Below are positions 8,132-15,534 of a stretch of 40,859 bases of DNA, piece after piece (within the stretch, counting starts at the first letter, position 1; each line of letters opens with the position of its first letter). The position numbers and the translations under genes are program-made. The notes below the pieces were generated by a model, which was given only the letters and a program-made list of their open reading frames with translations, had not been told where the DNA came from and searched no databases. Origin of the DNA: Pseudomonadota bacterium. Its GTDB lineage: Bacteria; Myxococcota_A; Polyangia; Fen-1088. Where the stretch lies: contig JADGRB010000011.1 of assembly GCA_017881315.1 (NCBI GenBank), forward strand, positions 1 to 40,859, read 5' to 3'.

Positions 8132-9160
8132 ATGACGCGAAGGCGGCGCGTCTGGCCAGCGCTCGTCGTCGCCGTCACGGCCGCGGCCTCCTGCCGCGGC
8201 GGTTGCCGGCGGGTCGAGGATCGCGCCGCCACCGTCGAGGGGCGCCTGGCCCTGTTTCCGGTGGCCACCCGGATGGTGGCCGCCATCGACGTCGCCAAGC
8301 TGCGCGCCAGCCCAGCCGCCGCCAAGCTGGTGGCCGAGGCGCAGCAGAGCCCCGCCGACCTGCACGAGATCGAGGAGTTCGCGCGCCGCACCGGTTTCGA
8401 TCCGCTTCGGCAGCTGGTCAGCGTCACGGTGGCCTTCCCCGAGGAAGCGCGCGCGCACGGCGAATTCGGCCTGATCCTGCGCGCCGAAACGCTCGACGAG
8501 CCCCGCCTGGTCGCCTACGTGCGCGACCAGCTCCAGAAGACCGGCGACGATCTGGTGGCGACGCCGCACGGGCGGTTCACGCTCTGGTCGTCGCGGCACG
8601 ATCCCGACGTGGTCGGTTTTTTCATCGATCCACATTCGTTCGCACTCGGGGCGGGCGGCTGGGGGCCGCGCATGGCCGACCTGGCGGAGACCGCGCGGCC
8701 CGGGGACAGTGCCGCCACCAACATCGATCTCGTTCGTCTGGTCGAACGGGCGGCGGGCACGCACGCGATCTGGGGCGCGGCGATCGTGCCGGAGGGGACA
8801 CGCAAGACCCTGGCGGCCGACTCGCAGTTCGCCGACGCCGCCGCCATCATGACCTTGTCGCTCGGCATCGATCTCGGAAAGGGGCTGGAGGCCGACCTGC
8901 TGGCCGACGTCGCCACCGCCGGGGAGGCGGCGTCCCTGGCGTCGAACGTGACCCAGTCGCTGCGCGATGCGAAACGAAACGCCCAGGTGCTGATGCTCGG
9001 GCTCGGGCCCTACCTGGATGGCGTGAGCGCGCGCGCCGTCGATCACACCTTCGAGCTGCGGGCCGTGCTGGGCGAGCCGGGGTTCGACGATCTGCTGGCC
9101 CGCCTGGGTGGTCTGCTGGCGCTGGCCCGCGGCACCCCCGTCCCCGGCTTTACCCGCTGA
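8132..9160 (+). CDS. Predicted exported or lipoprotein-like protein of unknown function
   Basis: A 342-aa protein starting MTRRRRVWPALVV, with an N-terminal hydrophobic stretch and AAASC, a weak lipobox. It is therefore probably an exported lipoprotein. The mature part alternates short strands and helices (AAIDVAKLRASPAAAKLV, FDPLRQLVSVTVAFPEEA, IWGAAIVPEGTRKTLA). This resembles proteins with DUF3352-like architecture that bacteria use as cell-envelope proteins, but I cannot prove that from sequence alone. No catalytic motif is visible. It is divergent from RNase HI with a 25-bp gap, and its 3' end overlaps the convergent K+ channel gene by 11 bp. Confidence 0.75.
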   Translation: MTRRRRVWPALVVAVTAAASCRGGCRRVEDRAATVEGRLALFPVATRMVAAIDVAKLRASPAAAKLVAEAQQSPADLHEIEEFARRTGFDPLRQLVSVTVAFPEEARAHGEFGLILRAETLDEPRLVAYVRDQLQKTGDDLVATPHGRFTLWSSRHDPDVVGFFIDPHSFALGAGGWGPRMADLAETARPGDSAATNIDLVRLVERAAGTHAIWGAAIVPEGTRKTLAADSQFADAAAIMTLSLGIDLGKGLEADLLADVATAGEAASLASNVTQSLRDAKRNAQVLMLGLGPYLDGVSARAVDHTFELRAVLGEPGFDDLLARLGGLLALARGTPVPGFTR

Positions 9161-10085
9161 CGCCGGGGCCGTCGATCGGCACCACGTCGTGGAACTTCCG
9201 ATAGTCGATCACGCGGCCGCCATCGGCGTTGATGGTGAGCACGTCGGCGAAGCGCGCCCCGACCACGATGTCCTCCAAAGCGTATTGCTTGCGGGCGTGA
9301 ATGGTCTGCCCGATCGTCTCGTCGAAGCCGGTCAGGCCGAGATAGATCTCGGCGTGCTGCGCGCGAAGCCGATCGAGGGCGTCGGGGCCAAAGAAGGGGC
9401 TCTTTTCGTCGATGAGGTGCATCGCGCTCCAGGTCAGGAAGAAGACCCCGGTGCTGGCGCGCACCAACGGCAGATCGATCTGGCGCCGCATCTCCTCGCC
9501 CTCGCGGGTCCGCTCGCTCGCCAGCACGACCACCTGGATCCGCGCCTCGACGATCCGGTTGCGGCGCCAGTTGGCCATGCGGAACATCAGGTGCGGTACG
9601 CCGTCGCGTGACGTGATGACCATCTTGTTCGAAAACAACACGCGCGCCGACGGGCGCGCGAAACGCGTGAAGGTGATCCCGGTGATGAGCGCCAAGAACA
9701 GGATGCCGGTCACGGCCTCCAGCGTGACCACGATGTGCCCATAGCGCGTGACCGGGTACATCCCGCCGTAGCCGATGGTGGCCAGGGTCTGGACGCTGAA
9801 ATAGAAAGCGTCCTCGAACGAGCCGGGCGCCACGTTGGCGATGGCGCCCGGCTGCGCGCGATAGGCGCAGGCGAAGGCGACGTTGGTCAGCACGAAGACC
9901 ACCCCCATGAGCACGAAGAACGTGGGCCAGCTTCGCGCCAGGATGAAGTGGTAGACGTCCTTGTGAGGCGCGTGCTCGATGCCGATCGCCTTGATATTGG
10001 TCCGGCGTCGAGGCTCCATGGGCGGGCGGACGAGGTCGACCGCGCTGACGTTTTCGGCGGTTGGGGCGCGGGCGAGGTCGGCCAT
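9150..10085 (-). CDS. Inward-rectifier-type (KirBac-like) potassium channel
   Basis: A predicted inner-membrane K+ channel subunit, 311 aa. Two transmembrane helices (about 52-74 and 118-141) flank a pore loop whose selectivity filter reads TIGYG (T103-G107) in VQTLATIGYGGMYP. The C-terminal half (VLFSNKMVITSRDGVPHLMFRMANWRRN ..., then a beta-rich cytoplasmic domain with DLPLVRASTGVFFLTWSAMHLID) matches the immunoglobulin-like cytoplasmic domain of bacterial Kir channels rather than an RCK domain. An N-terminal amphipathic slide-helix-like segment (HKDVYHFILARSWPTF) also fits Kir architecture. The start at 10085 was chosen over an upstream in-frame GTG/ATG because it yields the usual family length. 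The functional channel would be a tetramer. Confidence 0.93.
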   Translation of the reverse strand: MADLARAPTAENVSAVDLVRPPMEPRRRTNIKAIGIEHAPHKDVYHFILARSWPTFFVLMGVVFVLTNVAFACAYRAQPGAIANVAPGSFEDAFYFSVQTLATIGYGGMYPVTRYGHIVVTLEAVTGILFLALITGITFTRFARPSARVLFSNKMVITSRDGVPHLMFRMANWRRNRIVEARIQVVVLASERTREGEEMRRQIDLPLVRASTGVFFLTWSAMHLIDEKSPFFGPDALDRLRAQHAEIYLGLTGFDETIGQTIHARKQYALEDIVVGARFADVLTINADGGRVIDYRKFHDVVPIDGPGVSG

Positions 10086-10130
10086 GGTGCGGAGCCTATG
10101 CGGCGGTCGCGTCGCGGGCAAACCGGCGGT

Positions 10131-10967
10131 GTGGCAAACTCACGCGTGCTGTTCGCCGATTACGCGGCGCGCTGGAACGCTTCGGTTCCGGCGCCGGCCG
10201 AATCGTTCACCTACGCGACGGTGCTCGAGGACGGGCGTGAATTCTCGCTGCTCGGGTTGCGGCTGCCCGGACCGAGGCCCGTGGTGGTCACCGCCGGTTT
10301 CCATGGCGACGAGAAGGCCGGGCCACTCACCTTGCTGGAGCACGTGGCGGAGATCGTCGCCTACGCGGCGGCCCGCGGCGTAGGTCTCCAGATCTATCCT
10401 TGCATCAACCCGTCGGGCTTCGAGGTGCATACCCGCTACAACATGGCGGGCGAGCGTCCCAACAACGACTTTCTCCGCTACGAGGTGCAGCCGGGGGTCT
10501 GGCACGGCGAGCTGCGCGAGGGGCAGACGTTCACGGCGGTGGCGCCGGTCGGCGACGGTGGGCCCAAGGAGACCGTCGCGCTGGCCCGCGCGCTCGCGGC
10601 CGGCCCGACGCCCTTCGCGGCGCTCGATCTGCACCAGGACAACTTCATCCACGGCGCCTGGTTCTACGCCTATGTGTTCGGGGATCTGGCGGCTTACCGT
10701 CCGCTGCTGGCGCGGTCGGGCACGCTGGTGCCGGTCTTGCGCGGCAGCATCGTCGACTCGGGCCACGAGCCGGACAGCAACATCTACGCCGACGCCGAGG
10801 GGTTCATCGTCAGCCACGACGGCAGCATCACCGACAAGTTCCAGCGCGACGGCGTGCTCTACACCGCCGCCATCGAGACCACCACCGAGACGCCGGGCCC
10901 GATCGCCGACGAGATCAACCTCATCTGGATCCGGGGCTTCGTCGACCTGGCGGCCCAAGGAGACTAG
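10131..10967 (+). CDS. M14-family zinc peptidase / succinylglutamate desuccinylase-like protein
   Basis: A predicted zinc-dependent amide or peptide hydrolase, 278 aa. The HxxE zinc motif is in AGFHGDEKAGP (H58, E61), the third ligand His in ALDLHQDN (H168), and the general-base Glu probably lies in AAIETTTETPGP. Asn-Arg-like substrate contacts of M14 enzymes may be in NMAGERPNNDFLR. Family members include metallocarboxypeptidases and AstE/aspartoacylase, and the substrate cannot be chosen here. No signal peptide is present, so it is probably cytoplasmic. The start is uncertain: GTG 10131 is used, with GTG 10146 and ATG 10098 as alternatives in the same frame. It is divergent from the K+ channel gene, 45 bp away. 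Confidence 0.85.
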   Translation: MANSRVLFADYAARWNASVPAPAESFTYATVLEDGREFSLLGLRLPGPRPVVVTAGFHGDEKAGPLTLLEHVAEIVAYAAARGVGLQIYPCINPSGFEVHTRYNMAGERPNNDFLRYEVQPGVWHGELREGQTFTAVAPVGDGGPKETVALARALAAGPTPFAALDLHQDNFIHGAWFYAYVFGDLAAYRPLLARSGTLVPVLRGSIVDSGHEPDSNIYADAEGFIVSHDGSITDKFQRDGVLYTAAIETTTETPGPIADEINLIWIRGFVDLAAQGD

Positions 10968-11020
10968 GCAAAGCGGCTAGATTGCGGTAAACCCGGCCCC
11001 CTCGAAGGAGATTGGTGAAC

Positions 11021-11503
11021 ATGTCCGTGGCACTGAATAAGAGCCCGCTCGCGCGGGTGAAAGACGAGTTCGGCGGGAAAGACAAGCTGGTCGACAAGAT
11101 CGTGGGCGTCCTCGACGCCGGCGACGAGGGCAAGGACGTGCTCCGCAAGCGTCTCCTCGGCGTCGCGAACGGCAAGCTGATTCGCCTGTTCTCCGTGGCG
11201 ACCCGGACCAAGCAGGCCGGCGGGCACGACAAGCTGGCCGCGACGACTGCCGAGAAGCTCAAGCACGGCAAGGACAAGGATTACGTCGCGAAGCTCGGCG
11301 ACCTGTCGGACGCGCGGCTGCTCGACATGCTGGGCGCCGCCGAGCGGGCGCACGGCGATGCCGCCAACGCCGCGCCGGCCGCGGCCGCCAAGGCCGCGAA
11401 GGCCAAGGTCGCGCGCGCCGCGAAGAAGGCGGCGCCGGCGACCAAGGGCAAAAAAGCGGCGCCGGCGACCAAGGGCAAAGCAGGCTCGGGCAAGCGGGCC
11501 TGA
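11021..11503 (+). CDS. Helical protein with Lys/Ala-rich histone-H1-like tail; first gene of the EutN/CcmL array
   Basis: 160 aa, unknown function. ATG 11021 is preceded at good spacing by AAGGAG (11005-11010). Residues 1-107 are charged and predicted to be mostly helical (KDKLVDKIVGVLDAG ... DYVAKLGDLSDARLLDML), with no motif that I recognise. Residues 108-160 are almost pure Ala/Lys/Pro/Gly, ending in two AAPATKGK units encoded by a 27-bp-period DNA repeat. Such tails usually bind DNA or RNA non-specifically (as in histone H1-like or HU-extended proteins), though here they might contact another negatively charged surface. The gene stops 15 bp before the first EutN/CcmL gene on the same strand, so it is likely in their operon. 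No signal peptide is present. Confidence 0.82.
   Translation: MSVALNKSPLARVKDEFGGKDKLVDKIVGVLDAGDEGKDVLRKRLLGVANGKLIRLFSVATRTKQAGGHDKLAATTAEKLKHGKDKDYVAKLGDLSDARLLDMLGAAERAHGDAANAAPAAAAKAAKAKVARAAKKAAPATKGKKAAPATKGKAGSGKRA
11429..11479 (+). repeat. 27-bp-period tandem repeat encoding AAPATKGK units
   Basis: The 24-nt sequence at 11429-11452 recurs identically at 11456-11479, in frame. It makes the Lys/Ala tail of the upstream gene product a potentially length-variable region. Confidence 0.85.
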
Positions 11504-11518
11504 CCGCGCCGGCGCGAC

Positions 11519-11791
11519 ATGTGGATGGGCCGGGTGGTGGGGCGGCTCTGGGCGACGCGGCAGGCCGCCAGCCTCGCCGGCCGTAAGCTGTTGCTGGTTC
11601 GCCCCGAGACCGCGAGCGGCGCCGAGAGCCGCCGGTTGATCGTCGCCGTCGACGGCCTCGACGCCGGGCCTGGGGATCGGGTGATCGTCGCCCGCGGCAG
11701 CCGCGTGCGCGATCTGACCGTCGGCGCGGAGGTGGCCGACAAGGACGTGGTCATCGGCATCGTCGACGGCCACGAGCTCGGTCGCTCATGA
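11519..11791 (+). CDS. EutN/CcmL-family (BMC-P) microcompartment vertex protein, copy 1
   Basis: A 90-aa member of the pentameric vertex-capping family of bacterial microcompartment shells. The N-terminal strand GRVVGRLWATRQAASLAGRKLLLVRP, the central VAVDGLDAGPGDRVIVARGS and the end VIGIVD are the family landmarks, and the length matches CcmL/EutN (85-100 aa). Known members form pentamers that close icosahedral corners, although some EutN proteins crystallise as hexamers. The stop overlaps the start of copy 2 (ATGA), indicating translational coupling. The ATG at 11519 could instead be 11525 (MGRVVG). There is no strong ribosome site upstream, and translation may be helped by the preceding gene 15 bp away. 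Confidence 0.9.
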   Translation: MWMGRVVGRLWATRQAASLAGRKLLLVRPETASGAESRRLIVAVDGLDAGPGDRVIVARGSRVRDLTVGAEVADKDVVIGIVDGHELGRS

Positions 11792-12153
11792 TCCTGGGAC
11801 GGGTGGTGGGGGAGGTCTGGGCCACGCGCCGCGACGCGCGGCTCGCCCGTGCCAAGCTCCTGGTCGTGCGGCCGACGGGCATCTACGAGCCGGCCTTCGG
11901 GGAGACCGCCTCCGGGGAGACCGCCTCCGGGGGGCGCCACCTGGTGGCGACCGACGATCTCGACGCCGGCATCGGCGACCAGGTGGTGGTCTGCCTGGGC
12001 GCTCCGGCGCGCGCCTCGGCCGGTGGGAACGACGTCCCGGTCGACGCGGCGGTCATGGCCGTGGTCGATCGGGCGGAGATCGACCTGCCCGCGCTGGGCG
12101 CCGCGGGCGCGGGGCCCGGCATCCGCCGCAAGCTGAGCGAGGCGCTCGGATGA
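11788..12153 (+). CDS. EutN/CcmL-family (BMC-P) microcompartment vertex protein, copy 2 (with insertion and C-terminal extension)
   Basis: A 121-aa second paralogue. The core is intact: ILGRVVGEVWATRRDARLARAKLLVVRP, ATDDLDAGIGDQVVVCLGAPAR, VPVDAAVMAVVD. It differs from copy 1 by an inserted loop after strand 2 that contains GETASGETASG, encoded by a perfect 15-bp tandem duplication. It also has about 27 extra C-terminal residues beyond the usual end (ALGAAGAGPGIRRKLSEALG). In other shells such tails can protrude from the vertex or bind cargo, though that role is not shown here. The start overlaps the stop of copy 1 and its stop overlaps the start of copy 3, both as ATGA. Confidence 0.9.
   Translation: MILGRVVGEVWATRRDARLARAKLLVVRPTGIYEPAFGETASGETASGGRHLVATDDLDAGIGDQVVVCLGAPARASAGGNDVPVDAAVMAVVDRAEIDLPALGAAGAGPGIRRKLSEALG
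11898..11927 (+). repeat. 15-bp perfect tandem duplication inside EutN/CcmL copy 2
   Basis: CGGGGAGACCGCCTC occurs twice back to back, adding five residues (GETAS) to a surface loop in frame. Confidence 0.9.
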
Positions 12154-12422
12154 TCCGCGGGACGGTGGTCGGCCAGGTCTGGGCGACGCGGAAGGCGCGC
12201 GGGCTCGAGGGGCACAAGCTGCTGGTGGTCGCCGCGCGCGATGCCGAGGGGCGTTCCACCGGCCGGCTGGTGGTCGCGGTCGACGTGCTCGACGCGGGCG
12301 CGGGCGAGGACGTGACGGTGGCGTTCGGCTCGGGCGCGCGCAACGTGCTCCGTCCCGGCCCGGAGAACCGCGATCTGCTGTGCGACGCGGCGGTCGCCGC
12401 CATCGTCGAGGGGGCGGGCTGA
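12150..12422 (+). CDS. EutN/CcmL-family (BMC-P) microcompartment vertex protein, copy 3
   Basis: A 90-aa third paralogue with the family outline IRGTVVGQVWATRKARGLEGHKLLVVA, LVVAVDVLDAGAGEDVTVAFGSGAR and the C-terminal DAAVAAIVE. The final Asp of the usual IVD ending is replaced by Glu, and the loop before it (NVLRPGPENRDLLC) is longer and carries a Cys. It is coupled at both ends: ATGA overlap with copy 2, and its TGA stop shares one base with the ATG of copy 4. It is clearly diverged from the other copies, so the array is not a recent duplication and the paralogues may have distinct roles or form mixed oligomers. Confidence 0.88.
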   Translation: MIRGTVVGQVWATRKARGLEGHKLLVVAARDAEGRSTGRLVVAVDVLDAGAGEDVTVAFGSGARNVLRPGPENRDLLCDAAVAAIVEGAG

Positions 12423-12763
12423 TGTTCCTCGGTCGGGTGGCCGGCACCGTCTGGTCGACGGTGAAGTGGCCGGAGACGCGCGGGCTGAAGCTGCTGCTGG
12501 TGCGTCCATATCGTCTCGGTGATCTGGCGCCCGGCGAGCTGCGCGCGGGCGCCGAGGCGTCGGAGCCGACCGACGATCTGGTGGTCTGCGCCGACCTGCT
12601 GGACGCCGGGCCCGGCGACGACGTGCTGGTGGCGTTTGGCCACGCGGCGCGCGTCGCGGTCAGCGAAAAGCTCGCGCCGGGCGCCAAGCCGAATGTTCCG
12701 ATCGACGCCGCGGTCGTCGCGGTGGTCGACCGCGTGGAGCTCGAGGGTGAAGCGCGTCGATGA
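12422..12763 (+). CDS. EutN/CcmL-family (BMC-P) microcompartment vertex protein, copy 4
   Basis: A 113-aa fourth paralogue. The core runs FLGRVAGTVWSTVKWPETRGLKLLLVRP, VVCADLLDAGPGDDVLVAFGHAAR and VPIDAAVVAVVD. It has a longer loop (YRLGDLAPGELRAGAEASEPTDD) between strands 2 and 3 and a short basic tail. ATG 12422 was chosen because the TGA of copy 3 overlaps it by one base and it aligns with the N-termini of the other copies. A further upstream in-frame start would only read through the copy 3 gene. It is the last gene of the array: 39 bp follow before the metallophosphoesterase, which may still be in the same transcript. Confidence 0.9.
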   Translation: MFLGRVAGTVWSTVKWPETRGLKLLLVRPYRLGDLAPGELRAGAEASEPTDDLVVCADLLDAGPGDDVLVAFGHAARVAVSEKLAPGAKPNVPIDAAVVAVVDRVELEGEARR

Positions 12764-12802
12764 CAGCGCCACGCTGAGGCGCCCGTCGGCGCTGCGCCGC
12801 TG

Positions 12803-14554
12803 ATGCGACCGGGGCTGATCGCGGCCTCGCTGGCTGTGGCTGCCGTGGGCGCGCCAGTCGGCGGCGCGTCGGTCATGGGTGCGCCGGCCGCGCCCGCCGA
12901 CAAGGCCATCCAGGTGCTGCTCGGCCCCTGGCGAATTCACGCCGGCGCGCCGCCCGCCGACTGGACCGGGGACGGCTTCGACGATCGGGCCTGGGGCGGG
13001 CCGGCGCCGGGGCCGTTCGCGCCACGGCAACCGCCGCTGCCCACGCCGCCGCCACCGGCGACGTTCTTCGACCTGGCGCCGGGCGCGCCGCTGCTCTTGC
13101 GCGCGCGTTTCTCCGTCCCGGATGCGGCGCACGCGCGCGTGCTGGAGCTGCGGGTCGCCTACGCGGACGGCTTCATCGCCTACGTCAACGGCCACGAGGT
13201 GGCGCGACGCGGGATGGACGCCTCGGGTACCGCGGGGACGCTCCCCCACGGGCCCGAGATCGAGCACGTCCCGGTGCCCGTCCCGTCGGCCGCGCTGCCG
13301 TCGCTGCGGTCGGATGGAAATCTGCTGGCCGTCGCCGTGTTCGCCTATCCGGGCCGTAACACGGTGGTGCCGACGGCGCCGGCCGCCTGGGTCGATCTCG
13401 CGGCGTCGCGCGGCGTGCGCATCGTCCGCGGGCCTTACCTCTCGGCGCCGGTCGAGGGCAGGAAGGGCGCCGGGCTGCGGGTGAACTGGCAGACCGATCT
13501 CCCGGCCAGCGGGACGGTCACGCTGCAGCGGCTCGACGCGGTCTCCCCGCCGGAGCCGCCGCGGCGAATTTCGCTCGGCACCCGGGCGACCGAGCAGGTG
13601 GCGAAGATCGACGGGCTAGCCCGCGGGGGCGCCTATCGCTACACCGTCGAGGTCGACGCGGGCGGGGGCGACCAGGCGACCTCCGGCCCTTGGCGACTCG
13701 AGACGGTCCCCGCGCCGCCGCATCCGCTCCGCTTTGCGGTCTACGGCGACATGCGGTACCCGGGCCACGTCGCGCACCGGGCGATCGTGGAGGCGCTGGC
13801 CCGCGAGGCCCCGGCGGTGGTGTTCAACACCGGCGATCTGACCGACGTCGGGAGCGACGAGGCCAACTGGCAGAAGTACTTCGAGATCACGGCGCCGATG
13901 GGGGCCATCGCGGCGGTGGTGCCGGCGCTCGGCAACCACGACGCCGATCACCGCGGCACCGGCGCGGCCAAGACCTGGAAGCTCTTCGGCGTGCCGGCGA
14001 CGGGACCGCCGGGCTGGACGTCGCTGGATCTCGGCGGCGTGCACTTCGTCATCCTGAGCACCAACGAGATGCGCGATCCGGCCCAGCGGGAATGGCTGGC
14101 CGACGATCTGGCGCGGGCGCGGCGCCACCACGCGCGCGCCATCTTCGCCTTCTGCCATGAAGGGCCCTGGGCGCACGGCCTGCACGGTGGCGAGAGCCAG
14201 ATGGTGCGCGACTACGCGCCGCTGCTGGCCGCCGCGCACGTCGACGTGCTCTTCTCCGGCCACGATCACATCTACGAGCGCGGAACCGGCACCACGCCCG
14301 CCGGCAGGCTGACCTACGTCGTCACCGGCGGTGGCGGCGCGCCCCTGTACAACCCGCGCTGCATGGCGATCTCCGGTCCGCCACCGGGCGACGTTCCGGG
14401 TCCGCTGCCGGCCTGTCCGTCCAGCGTGGCGGTCCTGACCAAGGCCTACCACTACATAATCGTGGAGGTGGCGCCCGACGGCATCACCCTGTGTCCCCGA
14501 CGTCCCGACGGCACGGCCGTCGAGGCCTGCGTGAGATTGCCGGCGCACCGGTGA
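12803..14554 (+). CDS. Exported metallophosphoesterase with sugar-binding-like and purple-acid-phosphatase N domains
   Basis: A 583-aa predicted secreted hydrolase of phosphate esters. An N-terminal Sec signal (hydrophobic stretch to about residue 30) is followed by a jelly-roll, galactose-binding-like domain (about 40-200: WTGDGFDDRAW, DGFIAYVNGHEVARRG). A fibronectin-like purple-acid-phosphatase N domain follows (about 208-300: RIVRGPYLS, LRVNWQTDLPASGTVTLQ). The calcineurin-like catalytic domain has D316 (YGDMR), D345 (NTGDLTD), N378-H379 (GNHD), H452 (CHEGPW) and H487/H489 (SGHDH). These are the dinuclear-metal ligands. It follows the EutN/CcmL array by 39 bp on the same strand. A functional link to that array is possible only through co-transcription, because this enzyme appears to be exported. 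Confidence 0.9.
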   Translation: MRPGLIAASLAVAAVGAPVGGASVMGAPAAPADKAIQVLLGPWRIHAGAPPADWTGDGFDDRAWGGPAPGPFAPRQPPLPTPPPPATFFDLAPGAPLLLRARFSVPDAAHARVLELRVAYADGFIAYVNGHEVARRGMDASGTAGTLPHGPEIEHVPVPVPSAALPSLRSDGNLLAVAVFAYPGRNTVVPTAPAAWVDLAASRGVRIVRGPYLSAPVEGRKGAGLRVNWQTDLPASGTVTLQRLDAVSPPEPPRRISLGTRATEQVAKIDGLARGGAYRYTVEVDAGGGDQATSGPWRLETVPAPPHPLRFAVYGDMRYPGHVAHRAIVEALAREAPAVVFNTGDLTDVGSDEANWQKYFEITAPMGAIAAVVPALGNHDADHRGTGAAKTWKLFGVPATGPPGWTSLDLGGVHFVILSTNEMRDPAQREWLADDLARARRHHARAIFAFCHEGPWAHGLHGGESQMVRDYAPLLAAAHVDVLFSGHDHIYERGTGTTPAGRLTYVVTGGGGAPLYNPRCMAISGPPPGDVPGPLPACPSSVAVLTKAYHYIIVEVAPDGITLCPRRPDGTAVEACVRLPAHR

Positions 14555-14627
14555 GTGTGGGGCCAGGACCGTGGGACGTTTCCCCTGGATCGGGCGCGGC
14601 CGGGTGCGGTAGACGCTGACGACGAGC

Positions 14628-15533
14628 ATGCGCGAAGCCGCCCGCCAAACCGCCCGGGTCGCGCCCACCATCGAAGACGGGCACCACGTCCTCGCCTGGG
14701 ACGACGTCTCGTTCGAGGTCGACGCGCGCATCGGTGGGCGTGTCACGGCGCTGCGTCTGGGCGGGCGGAACCTGCTCACCGGTCCCGACGTCGACGCCGG
14801 CAACTACGGCTCGACCTTCTGGACCAGCCCGCAGAGCAGCTGGGGATGGCCACCCGTTCCCGAGATCGATCACCTCCTTTATCGGGCCGCCATCGAGGGC
14901 CAGACCATCGTCATGCGGAGCGCGCCGAGCGTCTCGCTGGGCGTCGAGATCGAGAAGCGCTTCGCCGCCGACCGCGGGCGCGGCGCGCTGCTGTTCGATT
15001 TTCGCATTCGCAACTGTGGGGCGGCGCCGATCCAGACGGCCCCCTGGCAGATCACGCGGGTGCGACCCGGTGGCCTGACGTTCTTTCCAACCGGTGAGGG
15101 GAGCTACCCGCCCTCGAACCTCGGCGTCCAGCAGGCCCTCGGGGTCACCTGGTACGCCTACGACGCGGCGGCGGTGACCGACAACCAGAAGCTGTTCGCC
15201 GACGGCCGGGAGGGCTGGCTGGCGCACGTCGATGTCGACGCCGGTGCGCTGCTGCTGAAGACCTTCGCGGTCGCCCCGCGGGCGTCGCACGCGCCCGGCG
15301 AAGCGCAGATCGAAATCTACGCCTCGCCGCTCCACACCTACGTCGAGGTCGAGGCGCAGGGCGCCCACGAGACCGTGGCACCGGGCGGATCGCTCGACTG
15401 GCCGGTGGTCTGGTTGGTGCGGCGGCTGCCCTCCGGGCTGCGGGCCGTCGCCGGGAACGCGGAGCTCCTGGCGTACGTTCGCGGGCTGGTCGCGGCGGAT
15501 GCCGCCGCGGCGGCGGGCGAGCTCCCGGTCTAA
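14628..15533 (+). CDS. DUF4380-like protein (aldose-epimerase-like beta fold)
   Basis: A 301-aa predicted soluble beta-rich protein. The start region (VSFEVDARIGGRVTALRLGGRNLL) and FWTSPQSSWGWPPVPEID resemble the family described as DUF4380, whose fold is related to galactose mutarotase / aldose-1-epimerase. Catalytic residues of true mutarotases are not obvious, so enzyme activity is uncertain. There is no signal peptide. It lies 73 bp after the metallophosphoesterase and just before the phosphopantetheinyl transferase on the same strand. I am moderately sure of the family and unsure of the role. Confidence 0.68.
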   Translation: MREAARQTARVAPTIEDGHHVLAWDDVSFEVDARIGGRVTALRLGGRNLLTGPDVDAGNYGSTFWTSPQSSWGWPPVPEIDHLLYRAAIEGQTIVMRSAPSVSLGVEIEKRFAADRGRGALLFDFRIRNCGAAPIQTAPWQITRVRPGGLTFFPTGEGSYPPSNLGVQQALGVTWYAYDAAAVTDNQKLFADGREGWLAHVDVDAGALLLKTFAVAPRASHAPGEAQIEIYASPLHTYVEVEAQGAHETVAPGGSLDWPVVWLVRRLPSGLRAVAGNAELLAYVRGLVAADAAAAAGELPV

Positions 15534-15534
15534 C

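Noticed and set aside
11021-12763. An encapsulin or carboxysome cargo interpretation for the EutN/CcmL array
   Set aside because: No RuBisCO, carbonic anhydrase, encapsulin shell or cargo peptide was found in the window.
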